In this document: piece after piece, positions 35,001 to 42,688 of the stretch | Layout of the letters: every line of letters begins with the position of its first letter | Numbering within the stretch: the stretch's first letter is position 1 | DNA from: Georgenia ruanii | GTDB taxonomy: Bacteria > Actinomycetota > Actinomycetes > Actinomycetales > Actinomycetaceae | Assembly (NCBI RefSeq): GCF_009193175.1 | Contig: NZ_VUKE01000025.1 | Location: 1 to 53,279, forward strand | Length of the DNA: 53,279 nucleotides | Reading direction: 5' to 3' | The notes under the pieces: model-generated | The model's input: the letters and a program-made list of their open reading frames with translations, nothing else | Databases searched by the model: none | Told to the model about the DNA's origin: nothing | Made by a program: the position numbers and the translations under genes

Positions 35001-37300
35001 CGGAGTCAGCAGTGGCCAGCTCGGGAACCCAGGCGCCCGCGACCCTCAGGGAACGGGCCGAGGCGGCCCTGCGGTCGCTGGTCGACCGGGAGGACGCCCG
35101 GCTGCGCGAGGACCAGTGGACCGCGATCGAGGCCCTGGTCGCGCGCCGACGGCGGGCGCTCGTGGTCGAGCGCACCGGATGGGGCAAGTCGGCGGTGTAC
35201 TTCGTCGCGACGATGCTCCTGCGCGCCGGCGCCGCCGACCGCCCGCCCGCCGGCCCGACCGTGATCATCTCCCCACTGCTGGCCCTCATGCGCGATCAGA
35301 TCAACGCCGCGGCGCGCGCCGGCATCCGCGCGGTGACCATCAACTCCTCCAACGTCACGGAGTGGGACGCGGTGCACGCCGCGATCGCCGGCGGTGAGGT
35401 GGACGTGCTGCTGTGCTCCCCGGAGCGGCTGAACAACCCCGCCTTCCGCGACGAGGTGCTGCCGAGCCTGGCCGCCAGCGCCGGCCTCGTCGTCGTCGAC
35501 GAGGCACACTGCATCTCGGACTGGGGCCACGACTTCCGCCCGGACTACCGCCGCATCCGGACCCTGCTCGGGGACCTGCCGGCGGGCATCCCGGTGCTCG
35601 CGACGACGGCGACCGCCAACGCGCGGGTGAGCACCGACGTCGCCGAGCAGCTCGGCGTGGGCCGGCACGACGAAGACGTCCTGGTGCTGCGCGGCTCCCT
35701 CGACCGGCCCTCGCTGCACCTGGGGGTGCTGCCTCTGCCCGACCAGCCCAGCCGGATCGCCTGGCTGGGCCAGCAGCTGGCCCGCTACGACGGCTCCGGC
35801 ATCATCTACACACTCACGGTCTCCGCCGCCCAGCAGGTGACCGAGCAGCTGCGGGCCGCCGGCCACGACGTCCGCGCCTACACCGGCCAGACCGACACCG
35901 CCGAGCGCGAGCAGCTCGAGGCCGACCTCAAGGCCAACCGGGTCAAGGCGCTCGTCGCCACCTCCGCGCTCGGCATGGGCTTCGACAAGCCCGACCTCGC
36001 CTTCGTCATCCACCTCGGCGCCCCCTCCTCCCCCATCGCCTACTACCAGCAGGTCGGCCGCGCCGGCCGCGGCGTCGACCGGGCCGACGTCGTGCTGCTC
36101 CCCGGGCGCGAGGACCAGGACATCTGGGACTACTTCGGCTCGCTCGCGTTCCCGCCCGAGCACGCGGTGCGCGATGCCCTGGCCGCCCTGGCGGCCGGCG
36201 GCACCATGTCCACGGCACGGCTGGAGACGCAGGTGGACCTGCGCCGCAACCGGCTGGAGACCATGCTCAAGGTCCTCGACGTCGACGGCGCCGTGCGCCG
36301 GGTCCGCGGCGGGTGGGAGGCCACCGGGCGGGAGTGGGTCTACGACGGCGAGCGCTACGCCCGCGTCGCCGCCGCCCGCGAGGCGGAGCAGCAGGCGATG
36401 CTCGGCTACGAGCACCTCGACGGCTCCGGGTGCCGGATGGCGTACCTGCGCGCCCAGCTCGACGACCCCGAGCTCGAGCCGGGCTGGCGGTGCGGGCGCT
36501 GCGACCTGTGCGGCGGCCTGAGCCTGGACCCGTCGGTCGACGTCGGCGCCGTGCAGCAGGCCCGCGCGGCCATGGACCGTCCCGGCATCGAGGTCACCCC
36601 ACGGCGGCAGTGGCCCACCGGCATGGAGGCGCTCGGCCTGGACCTGCGCGGGAAGATCCCCGACGCCGAGCGCGCCGAGGACGGCCGGGCGCTGGCCCGG
36701 CTCGACGGGCTCGGCTGGTCCGTCCCCCTGCGTGAGCTATTCGAGCCGGCCCACGGCGCTGGCGCGGCGACGGCCGGCGACCCCGCGGCCGATCCAGCGC
36801 CCACCGACCCTGCGGCCGATCCAACCTCCCCGGCGGGGCCGGTCGAGGCGGCGCACGGCCGGGACGGGCTCCTGCCCGCGGCGCTGCGCCGCCCGGTCCA
36901 GCAGGTGCTCGAGGAGTGGGCGCCAGCCCTCCGCCGCGGAGACGGGTCCCCCGGCGTCGACGGCGTCGTCGTCCTCGCCTCCGCCGCCCGGCCCGAGCTG
37001 GTCACCCACCTCGCCCGCGGCGTCGCCCACATCCTGCGCGCGCCCGTCGTCGGCGAGGTGGTCCCCGACCCGGACCGGCCAGCCGGCCGCCACGACGTCA
37101 ACTCCGCCCAGCGGCTGGCGGGCATCCAGCGCCGCCTGCACCTGAGGCTGTCGGAGGCCGCGGTCGCCGGGCTGCCCGGGCGCACGGTGGTCCTCGTCGA
37201 CGACTACACCGACTCCGGCTGGACCCTGGCCGTCGCGGCGCGCCTGCTGCGTCAGGCCGGCGCCACGGCCGTGCACCCGTTCGTGCTCGCCCAGCGCTGA
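34997..37300 (+). CDS. RecQ-family helicase with C-terminal phosphoribosyltransferase-like domain
   Basis: A 767-residue protein. Helicase motifs: Walker A GWGKS (about 61-65), ISPLLALMRDQ, DEAHCISDWGHDFRPDY (DEAH about 168), ATTATA, and the RecQ motif VI YYQQVGRAGR. Four Cys (about 478-506, GC...CGRCDLC) form the zinc site. A Pro/Ala-rich repeat linker (DPAADPAPTDPAADP) leads to a final 130 residues containing LVDDYTDSGWTL, the PRPP-binding signature of type I phosphoribosyltransferases. Standard RecQ has winged-helix and HRDC domains instead; none is obvious. 3'-5' helicase activity is likely; the PRTase-like part is of unknown use. ATG shares bases with the DUF222 stop. Confidence 0.92.
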   Translation: MTESAVASSGTQAPATLRERAEAALRSLVDREDARLREDQWTAIEALVARRRRALVVERTGWGKSAVYFVATMLLRAGAADRPPAGPTVIISPLLALMRDQINAAARAGIRAVTINSSNVTEWDAVHAAIAGGEVDVLLCSPERLNNPAFRDEVLPSLAASAGLVVVDEAHCISDWGHDFRPDYRRIRTLLGDLPAGIPVLATTATANARVSTDVAEQLGVGRHDEDVLVLRGSLDRPSLHLGVLPLPDQPSRIAWLGQQLARYDGSGIIYTLTVSAAQQVTEQLRAAGHDVRAYTGQTDTAEREQLEADLKANRVKALVATSALGMGFDKPDLAFVIHLGAPSSPIAYYQQVGRAGRGVDRADVVLLPGREDQDIWDYFGSLAFPPEHAVRDALAALAAGGTMSTARLETQVDLRRNRLETMLKVLDVDGAVRRVRGGWEATGREWVYDGERYARVAAAREAEQQAMLGYEHLDGSGCRMAYLRAQLDDPELEPGWRCGRCDLCGGLSLDPSVDVGAVQQARAAMDRPGIEVTPRRQWPTGMEALGLDLRGKIPDAERAEDGRALARLDGLGWSVPLRELFEPAHGAGAATAGDPAADPAPTDPAADPTSPAGPVEAAHGRDGLLPAALRRPVQQVLEEWAPALRRGDGSPGVDGVVVLASAARPELVTHLARGVAHILRAPVVGEVVPDPDRPAGRHDVNSAQRLAGIQRRLHLRLSEAAVAGLPGRTVVLVDDYTDSGWTLAVAARLLRQAGATAVHPFVLAQR

Positions 37301-37303
37301 GCG

Positions 37304-37759
37304 TCACAGCCGCGGCGAGCTGAGCCGGACGAACGGCACGCGCGCCGCGACCTGCTCGAGCGTGCCGGGCCGGTCGAGGTCCAGCCCGAGAGCCCGCGCG
37401 AGCATCCGCGCGCGCCAGGGGTGCAGGCGCCGGTAGCGCTCGAGCAAGCGCGTCCCTTCCGGGGCGTCGAGCAGCTCGGCGCGCCCGCGCACACCGACGG
37501 CGTGGCGCCACCACAGCCGCACGCGGGGGTCGGCGACGAGGTTGCGGTACCACTGCGAGCCCGGCCCGTAGCCGGCCGCCACCACCACCGCGCCGGGCTC
37601 CCGGAGCACGACCGTGAGCACCACGTAGCGTCGCCGTCGCGTGCGCCGCCCGAGGTGCTCGACCAGCACGTACGGGCTCAGGAGCGGGCCGAGCCCGGCG
37701 CGCAGGAGCGGGATGGGCGCCCGGGCCAGCCAACGAGGGATGCGAGCCACGCCGCCCAT
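37304..37759 (-). CDS. F420-type (DDN/DUF385) nitroreductase-family protein
   Basis: A 151-residue protein resembling deazaflavin-dependent oxidoreductases: a hydrophobic N-terminal helix (RWLARAPIPLLRAG), LLSPYVLVEHLGRRTRRRRYVVL, YGPGSQWYRNLVADPRVRLWW, and a helical end with ARMLARALGLD. Such proteins bind F420 or FAD and reduce nitro or quinone groups; substrate unknown. The ATG at 37759 comes directly after the hisD terminator hairpin with no ribosome site, so a GTG three codons later could be used instead. Converges on recQ 3 bp away. Confidence 0.82.
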   Translation of the reverse strand: MGGVARIPRWLARAPIPLLRAGLGPLLSPYVLVEHLGRRTRRRRYVVLTVVLREPGAVVVAAGYGPGSQWYRNLVADPRVRLWWRHAVGVRGRAELLDAPEGTRLLERYRRLHPWRARMLARALGLDLDRPGTLEQVAARVPFVRLSSPRL

Positions 37760-37787
37760 GGTGCCGCCCCGGGGGCGGGGCGGCACC
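37760..37787 (-). terminator. hisD terminator hairpin
   Basis: Perfect 11-bp arms (ggtgccgcccc 37760-37770 and ggggcggcacc 37777-37787) around a 6-nt loop start 7 bp past the hisD stop. The hairpin would end hisD transcription before the F420-type gene and isolates hisD from the rest of the his genes. Confidence 0.75.
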
Positions 37788-37794
37788 GGATGGG

Positions 37795-39147
37795 TCAGAA
37801 CCGCGCGTTGACCGCCTCGCCGTGCGCGGGCAGGTCCTCGGAGGCGGCGAGCGCCGTGAGCGGCGCGGCGACCTCCTTGAGCGCGGTCTCGCCGTACTCG
37901 ATGACCTGGACGGACTTGATGTACGCCGTCACGTTGAGGCCGCTGGCGAAGCGCGCGGTTCCGCCGGTGGGCAGCACGTGGTTGGACCCGGCGAGGTAGT
38001 CGCCCAGCGGCACCGGGGAGTACGGGCCGACGAAGATCGCGCCGGCGTTGCGGATCCGGTCGGCCACCGCGGCGGAGTTCTCGGTCTGGACCTCGAGGTG
38101 CTCGGCACCGTAGGCGTCGGTCACGGCCACCGCCTGGTCCAGGTCCGCGACCAGCACCGTGCCGGACTGCGGGCCGGACAGCGCGGTGCGCACCCGCTCG
38201 GCGTGCTTGGTGGCCGGCACCCGCCGCTCGATCTCGGCGTCGACGGCGTCGGCGAGCTCCGGGGAGTCGGTGATGAGCACCGAGGCGGCCGCCGGGTCGT
38301 GCTCGGCCTGGGAGATGAGGTCCACCGCGACGAACCCCGGGTCCGCCGTCGCGTCGGCGAGCACGGCGATCTCGGTGGTGCCCGCCTCGGCGTCGATGCC
38401 GACGACGCCGCGCACGGCGCGCTTGGCGGCGGCGACGTAGACGTTGCCCGGGCCGGTGACGACGTCCACCGGCGCGCACAGCTGGTCGCCGTCGAGCCCG
38501 GCGGCGGCGAGGTCGGCCCGGTCGGTGGCGGTCTCGGCGCGGGCGCCATAGGCGAACATGGCGACCGCCTGGGCGCCGCCGACGGCGTAGACCTCCTCGG
38601 CGCCCAGGAGCGCGCAGGCGGCGAGGATCACCGGGTGCGGCAGGCCGCCGAACGCCTTCTGCGGCGGGCTGGCGATGGCCAGCTGCTCCACGCCCGCGAC
38701 CTGGGCGGGCACGGCGTTCATCACGACGCTGGAGGGGTAGACGGCGAGGCCGCCGGGCACGTACAGGCCGACCCGGCGCACCGGCACCCAGCGCTGGCGC
38801 ACCACGCCGCCGTCGACGATCGCGGTGGTCGTCTCGCGGGGCAGCTGGGCCTCGTGGCCGGCGCGGTTGTGCGCGATGGAGAGCTCCAGCGCCTCGCGCA
38901 CCGCCGGGTCGAGCTGCTCCAGCGCCCGCGCGATCGCGGCGGCCGGCACCCGCAGGTGCTCCGGCCGCACGCCGTCGAACCGCTCGCCGAGGTCGCGCAG
39001 CGCGGCCGCGCCGCGGTCCCGGACGTCGTCGATGACCGGACGGATCTGGGCCATCGCCGCCTCGACGTCGAGCGCGGCGCGGGGCAGCACGCCGGCGAGC
39101 TCGGCGGAGGACAGGGTCTGGCCACGAAGGTCGATGCGCTGGAGCAT
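37795..39147 (-). CDS. hisD: Histidinol dehydrogenase
   Basis: A 450-residue zinc enzyme oxidising histidinol to histidine in two steps. [15 protein letters not shown] carries the zinc-binding Gln/His, [12 protein letters not shown] and [12 protein letters not shown] are typical, and [15 protein letters not shown] is near the end. The ATG at 39147 is 7 nt after TAGGAT and lacks a ribosome site. In most relatives hisC follows directly; here a terminator does. Confidence 0.97.
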   Translation of the reverse strand: MLQRIDLRGQTLSSAELAGVLPRAALDVEAAMAQIRPVIDDVRDRGAAALRDLGERFDGVRPEHLRVPAAAIARALEQLDPAVREALELSIAHNRAGHEAQLPRETTTAIVDGGVVRQRWVPVRRVGLYVPGGLAVYPSSVVMNAVPAQVAGVEQLAIASPPQKAFGGLPHPVILAACALLGAEEVYAVGGAQAVAMFAYGARAETATDRADLAAAGLDGDQLCAPVDVVTGPGNVYVAAAKRAVRGVVGIDAEAGTTEIAVLADATADPGFVAVDLISQAEHDPAAASVLITDSPELADAVDAEIERRVPATKHAERVRTALSGPQSGTVLVADLDQAVAVTDAYGAEHLEVQTENSAAVADRIRNAGAIFVGPYSPVPLGDYLAGSNHVLPTGGTARFASGLNVTAYIKSVQVIEYGETALKEVAAPLTALAASEDLPAHGEAVNARF

Positions 39148-39154
39148 GGGGTCG

Positions 39155-39160
39155 ATCCTA
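39155..39160 (-). promoter_or_regulatory. Leaderless -10 of hisD
   Basis: TAGGAT on the minus strand ends 7 nt before the hisD ATG, with no Shine-Dalgarno site, so transcription should begin at the start codon. It belongs to the set of similar sites listed in the findings. Confidence 0.6.
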
Positions 39161-39255
39161 GTTGGCGCCTCGGACGGCGCCGGTGGCGGCTCGGCCGGCC
39201 CGGCGGGCCGCCGCCCCGCGCCGGGTGCTCGCCGCCCGCCTGGCAGGATCGGTTC

Positions 39256-39486
39256 ATGACCGCTGACGACGTCCCCACGATCCCCACGCAGGGCACCATC
39301 CGGCTGGGCCAGTTCCTCAAGCTGGCGAACCTCGCCGACTCCGGCGCCCGGGCGCGCGACCTCATCGCCGACGGCGAGGTCAGCGTCGACGGCGAGGTCG
39401 AGACGCGCCGGGGCCGGCAGCTGGCGCCCGGGATGCTCGTCGAGGTGTCGCTGCCGACCGGCACCGTGGCGGCCAGGGTGGGGTGA
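39256..39486 (+). CDS. Small S4-domain RNA-binding protein
   Basis: A 76-residue protein that is almost all S4 domain: [41 protein letters not shown]. It resembles the stand-alone YbcJ-type family that binds RNA, precise target unknown. ATG at 39256 chosen because an upstream extension is antisense to hisD; CAGGAT is 6 nt before it. A 52-bp gap separates it from the convergent sigma-partner gene. Confidence 0.85.
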   Translation: MTADDVPTIPTQGTIRLGQFLKLANLADSGARARDLIADGEVSVDGEVETRRGRQLAPGMLVEVSLPTGTVAARVG

Positions 39487-39538
39487 GCTGCCCGCCGCCG
39501 TCGCGGACCGGTGGGCGGGCGCACGCGAGGCCGCGGCC

Positions 39539-40363
39539 TTACTCGAACGCCGGCACCCGCTCCAGCGTCGTGCCGTCGGCCAGGTGGATCGTCAGCTCGA
39601 ACGCCCCGCCCCCGCTCCCGGGCCACCACGCGCCGTAGAAGCCGTTGTCGACCGTCGCCTGCACCGACTCGGGCACCACACCGGGTGGCGGCGCGTGGGG
39701 GTCGTCGGGCGATCCGAGCGGGTGGACGTCGACGCCGACGACGTCGCTGCCCACGCGCCCGTAGATCGCGGTGTACGCGCCGGCGCCGGCCCCGGCCCCG
39801 GCGGCGAGGACGGTGCCCACCTCGGTAGGTGCCAGCTCCGCCGCTCCGACGAAGCTGCCCCAGCCGGAGCTGGTGACCTGCCCGTCCAGGACCAGGCAGT
39901 GCGCCATGCCCACGGGGCTGGCCGTGACGATGAAGGTCACGTCCCCCCGTTCCTCGGCGAGGACCACCTCGCCGGTGCTCAGGCTCGATTCGCTCGAGCG
40001 GCCAGTCGCGCACGGCAGCTCGCCCAGCCGCTCCTGCAGCCGGGCGACCGGGAGCTCCTCGGGCACGGCCGTCCAGGTGGCGAAGGCGTGCTCCGGGGCG
40101 CCCCACGGCGGCAGCACGACGAGGCCGACGGCCACCGCCGCGGCCGCACCCACGAGCAGCCAGCGGCGCACCGGCCCGCGCGCGGCTGACCCGCCAGCGC
40201 CGCCGCCCCCGCGGGCGGCACCGGCGGGGCCACCGGCCCGCGCCTCGGCGAGGATGCGCTCCAGCATCACCTGCGCGGCGGGCTCCCGGCCGGTCGCCGC
40301 TCGCGGCGCGTGGGCGGGGTCGAGCACCCGGAGGTCGCGCAGGTCGGCGTCGTCGGTGCTCAT
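39539..40363 (-). CDS. Membrane partner of ECF sigma factor (candidate anti-sigma)
   Basis: A 274-residue protein with a cytoplasmic region of about 65 residues ([31 protein letters not shown]), one membrane segment (about 68-90, [19 protein letters not shown]) and an outside domain of about 180 residues. It has no recognisable zinc-binding anti-sigma motif. Its ATG overlaps the sigma-factor stop (ATGA), and this order is the usual anti-sigma position, so the role is inference. Confidence 0.65.
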   Translation of the reverse strand: MSTDDADLRDLRVLDPAHAPRAATGREPAAQVMLERILAEARAGGPAGAARGGGGAGGSAARGPVRRWLLVGAAAAVAVGLVVLPPWGAPEHAFATWTAVPEELPVARLQERLGELPCATGRSSESSLSTGEVVLAEERGDVTFIVTASPVGMAHCLVLDGQVTSSGWGSFVGAAELAPTEVGTVLAAGAGAGAGAYTAIYGRVGSDVVGVDVHPLGSPDDPHAPPPGVVPESVQATVDNGFYGAWWPGSGGGAFELTIHLADGTTLERVPAFE

Positions 40364-40947
40364 GCGAGGGCTCCTTCGGTCGGGCGGGGATCGTCGAGGT
40401 GGGAGCGGAGCCGGCTTCGCGCCCGGCTCAGCCGCACGCTGAACGCCGACGTCGAGACGCCCAGGACCACCGCGGCCTCGGTCGGCGTCAGCCCGTCCCA
40501 CGCCACCAGGGCGAGCGCCTCCTGGTCGCGGGGTCCGAGGCGGCGGAAGGCGCGGGCGAGGTCGACCCGGTGCACCACCTCCGAAGGGTCGGTGACATGC
40601 GCCGGCGGCTGGGCAGCCACCCGCACCAGCAGCGCCCGAGCCCGGCGACGCCCCCGGTGGGCGTTGGCCAGGGTCCGGTGGGCGACGGCGAAGAGCCACG
40701 GGCGCACGCCGGTCGGGTCCGCCGGGAGGTCGGCGAGACGGCGCCAGGCGACGAGGAAGACCTCGGCGACGACGTCCTCGACGCCGGCCGGGTCGCAGCG
40801 GCGTTCCACGAAGCGCACGACGTCGTCGTAGGCCTCCTCGAAGATCCTGCGGAAGACCGCCGCACCCGGCATATCGGACGACGTCATGCCGTACATCGTG
40901 GCATCGGGCGGCCGGGCGGCGGTCCCGGTCGGAGGTGGCGCGCTCAT
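40360..40947 (-). CDS. ECF-type RNA polymerase sigma factor
   Basis: A 195-residue sigma factor with only regions 2 and 4. Region 2 includes VEDVVAEVFLVAWRRLADLP and WLFAVAHRTLANAHRG; region 4 is a helix-turn-helix at LTPTEAAVVLGVSTSAFSVR. Translation could begin at 40947, 40896 or 40887; the first is shown, though the later ATGs remove a Pro-rich tail. The 164 bp upstream holds an imperfect CATA...TATG repeat next to the first ATG. Confidence 0.88.
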   Translation of the reverse strand: MSAPPPTGTAARPPDATMYGMTSSDMPGAAVFRRIFEEAYDDVVRFVERRCDPAGVEDVVAEVFLVAWRRLADLPADPTGVRPWLFAVAHRTLANAHRGRRRARALLVRVAAQPPAHVTDPSEVVHRVDLARAFRRLGPRDQEALALVAWDGLTPTEAAVVLGVSTSAFSVRLSRARSRLRSHLDDPRPTEGALA

Positions 40948-41020
40948 ACCCCTGATATGTCCGACACTCGCACGATCCCTACAGCCGCGTCCGAGATGGC
41001 GCAGATCGTCGTTTCGCCGC

Positions 41021-41069
41021 TCGGGGCTCGGGGCTCGGGGCTCGGGGCTCGGGGCTCGGGGCTCGGGGC
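41021..41069. repeat. Seven tandem copies of a 7-bp repeat
   Basis: TCGGGGC repeats perfectly seven times in the sigma factor to tetR gap, ending 13 bp before the probable -10 of tetR. The last copy covers the expected -35 zone. A repeat of this type can change copy number by slippage. Confidence 0.95.
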
Positions 41070-41081
41070 CGAGCGTCTAGG

Positions 41082-41097
41082 TAGACTGGTCTGTCTA
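41082..41097 (+). promoter_or_regulatory. TetR operator and -10 of tetR
   Basis: TAGAC, 6 bp, GTCTA is a perfect inverted repeat; within it AGAC-TG-GTCT is a second nested one. TAGACT (41082-41087) is also the likely -10. An operator lying on the -10 directly upstream of tetR is the standard autorepression layout. Confidence 0.65.
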
Positions 41098-41111
41098 GTC
41101 CAGGAGGCGCC

Positions 41112-41741
41112 ATGACCGAAGGGCAGCACCGGGGCGCGCAGGCCCCTCCGCGGGGGCCCGCGCACGGGTCGGCCCGCGACCGGCTGCTGGCCGCCGCCGC
41201 GGAGTGCTTCTACGACCGCGGGATCACCGGCACCGGCATCGACGCGATCACGGCCGCGGCCGGCGTGGCGAAGATGAGCCTGTACAACAACTTCGCGGGC
41301 AAGGACGACCTCGTCCTGGCCTACCTGCACGCGCGGCACGAGGAGTGGCTGGGCCTCTACCGCCGTCGCCTCGCGGAGGCGGCGGGCCCCCGGGACCGAG
41401 TCGCCGCCGTGTTCGACGCCTATACCGACCACGCCGAGATGGCCTACCGCCACGGCTTCCGGGGCTGCGGGCTGCTCAACGCGGCGGCCGAGCTCCCCGC
41501 CGGCGCGCCCGGGCGAGAACTGGTGCGCCGGCACAAGGAAGAGGTGGAGGGGCTGCTGGCGACGCACCTCGCCGAGCTCGACGGCCTGCCGGGCGCCCGC
41601 GTCGCCGCGCTGGGCGAGCACCTGGCGTTCCTGCTCGAGGGGGCGATGGCCCGCGCCGGGCTGGAGGGCGACTCCAGCCGGCTGCACCGGGCGCGCGAGC
41701 TGGCCCTGCAGCTGGTGGACGCCGCCGGGAGCGCCCGGTGA
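41112..41741 (+). CDS. TetR-family repressor
   Basis: A 209-residue regulator. The N-terminal helix-turn-helix is GTGIDAITAAAGVAKMSLYNNF; the ligand domain follows with CGLLNAAAELPAG. The ATG follows AGGAGG. Its stop overlaps the exporter GTG (GTGA), so it most likely controls that gene. Confidence 0.92.
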   Translation: MTEGQHRGAQAPPRGPAHGSARDRLLAAAAECFYDRGITGTGIDAITAAAGVAKMSLYNNFAGKDDLVLAYLHARHEEWLGLYRRRLAEAAGPRDRVAAVFDAYTDHAEMAYRHGFRGCGLLNAAAELPAGAPGRELVRRHKEEVEGLLATHLAELDGLPGARVAALGEHLAFLLEGAMARAGLEGDSSRLHRARELALQLVDAAGSAR

Positions 41742-42688
41742 GACACGGGACGACCTTCGGCAGCCTCTGCGTGCTGGCCGCGGCCCTGCTGTGGGGCACG
41801 ACGGGCACCGCGGCGGCGCTGGCCCCCGGCGTCGGACCGCTCGCCGTCGGGGCGGCGGCGATGGGCGTCGGCGGACTGCTGCAGGCGGCGGCCGCGCACC
41901 GCGGCATGCGCGCCCACCGCGCCGGCCTGCTCGCCCAGTGGCGCACCCTGGCGGTCTCCGCCGCCGCGGTGGCGGTGTACCCGCTGGCCTTCTACACCTC
42001 CATGCGCCTGGCCGGGGTCGCGGTGGGCACGGTGGTCTCCATCGGGTCGGCGCCGGTGGCGGCCGCCCTGGTCGAGCGCATCGTGGACCGCCAGCCGCTC
42101 TCGCACCGGTGGGCGCTCGGCGCCGCGGCCGGCCTTCTGGGCGTGCTGACGCTGGCCGTCGCCCGCGCCGTCGACGCCGGGCCGGCGCCCGGTCCCGGCA
42201 CCGCCGCCGGCACCCATCCGGCGCTCGGCATCGCGCTGGGCCTGGCGGCCGGCCTCACCTACGCGCTGTACTCCTGGGGCGCCGCGCGGCTCATGCGCCG
42301 CGGGCTGCCCTCCCGCCCGGTGATGGGCGCGATCTTCGGGCTCGGCGGCGTGCTGTTGCTGCCGGTCCTGCTGCTCACCGGCGGGCCGATCGTCGCGGCC
42401 GGGCCCCACGTCGCCGCCGTCGCCTACCTCGCCGTCGTGCCCATGTTCCTCGGCTACGTGCTGTTCGGCCGGGGCCTGGGCACCGTCGCCGCGAGCACCG
42501 CCACCGCCCTGTCCCTGCTCGAGCCCGCCGTCGCCGCCGCCCTGGCCGTCCTCGTCCTGCACGAACGGCTCCCGGCCCTGGGCTGGGCGGGCATGGGCAT
42601 CTTGCTGGCCGGCCTGGTGGTGCTCACCGCGCCGCCGCGCGCCCCGCGGCTCAGTGCACGAGGCAGCTGGGGCCGAGCAGCGCCTTGA
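41738..42688 (+). CDS. EamA/DMT-family transporter
   Basis: A 316-residue membrane protein with about ten membrane segments in two EamA halves (first half begins AALLWGTTGTAAALAP; second half begins near LGLAAGLTYALYSWGA, ending PAVAAALAVLVLHERLP). DMT proteins export amino acids or drugs. Coupled to tetR. Its last 38 bases overlap the 3' end of dnaE, coded on the other strand. Confidence 0.88.
   Translation: MRHGTTFGSLCVLAAALLWGTTGTAAALAPGVGPLAVGAAAMGVGGLLQAAAAHRGMRAHRAGLLAQWRTLAVSAAAVAVYPLAFYTSMRLAGVAVGTVVSIGSAPVAAALVERIVDRQPLSHRWALGAAAGLLGVLTLAVARAVDAGPAPGPGTAAGTHPALGIALGLAAGLTYALYSWGAARLMRRGLPSRPVMGAIFGLGGVLLLPVLLLTGGPIVAAGPHVAAVAYLAVVPMFLGYVLFGRGLGTVAASTATALSLLEPAVAAALAVLVLHERLPALGWAGMGILLAGLVVLTAPPRAPRLSARGSWGRAAP

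Noticed and set aside
38121-39486. Long S4 protein reading through hisD on the plus strand
   Set aside because: The upstream part is antisense to hisD; the S4 domain begins only after ATG 39256.
41021-41069. CRISPR array
   Set aside because: The units are 7 bp, contiguous and without spacers; no cas genes are near.
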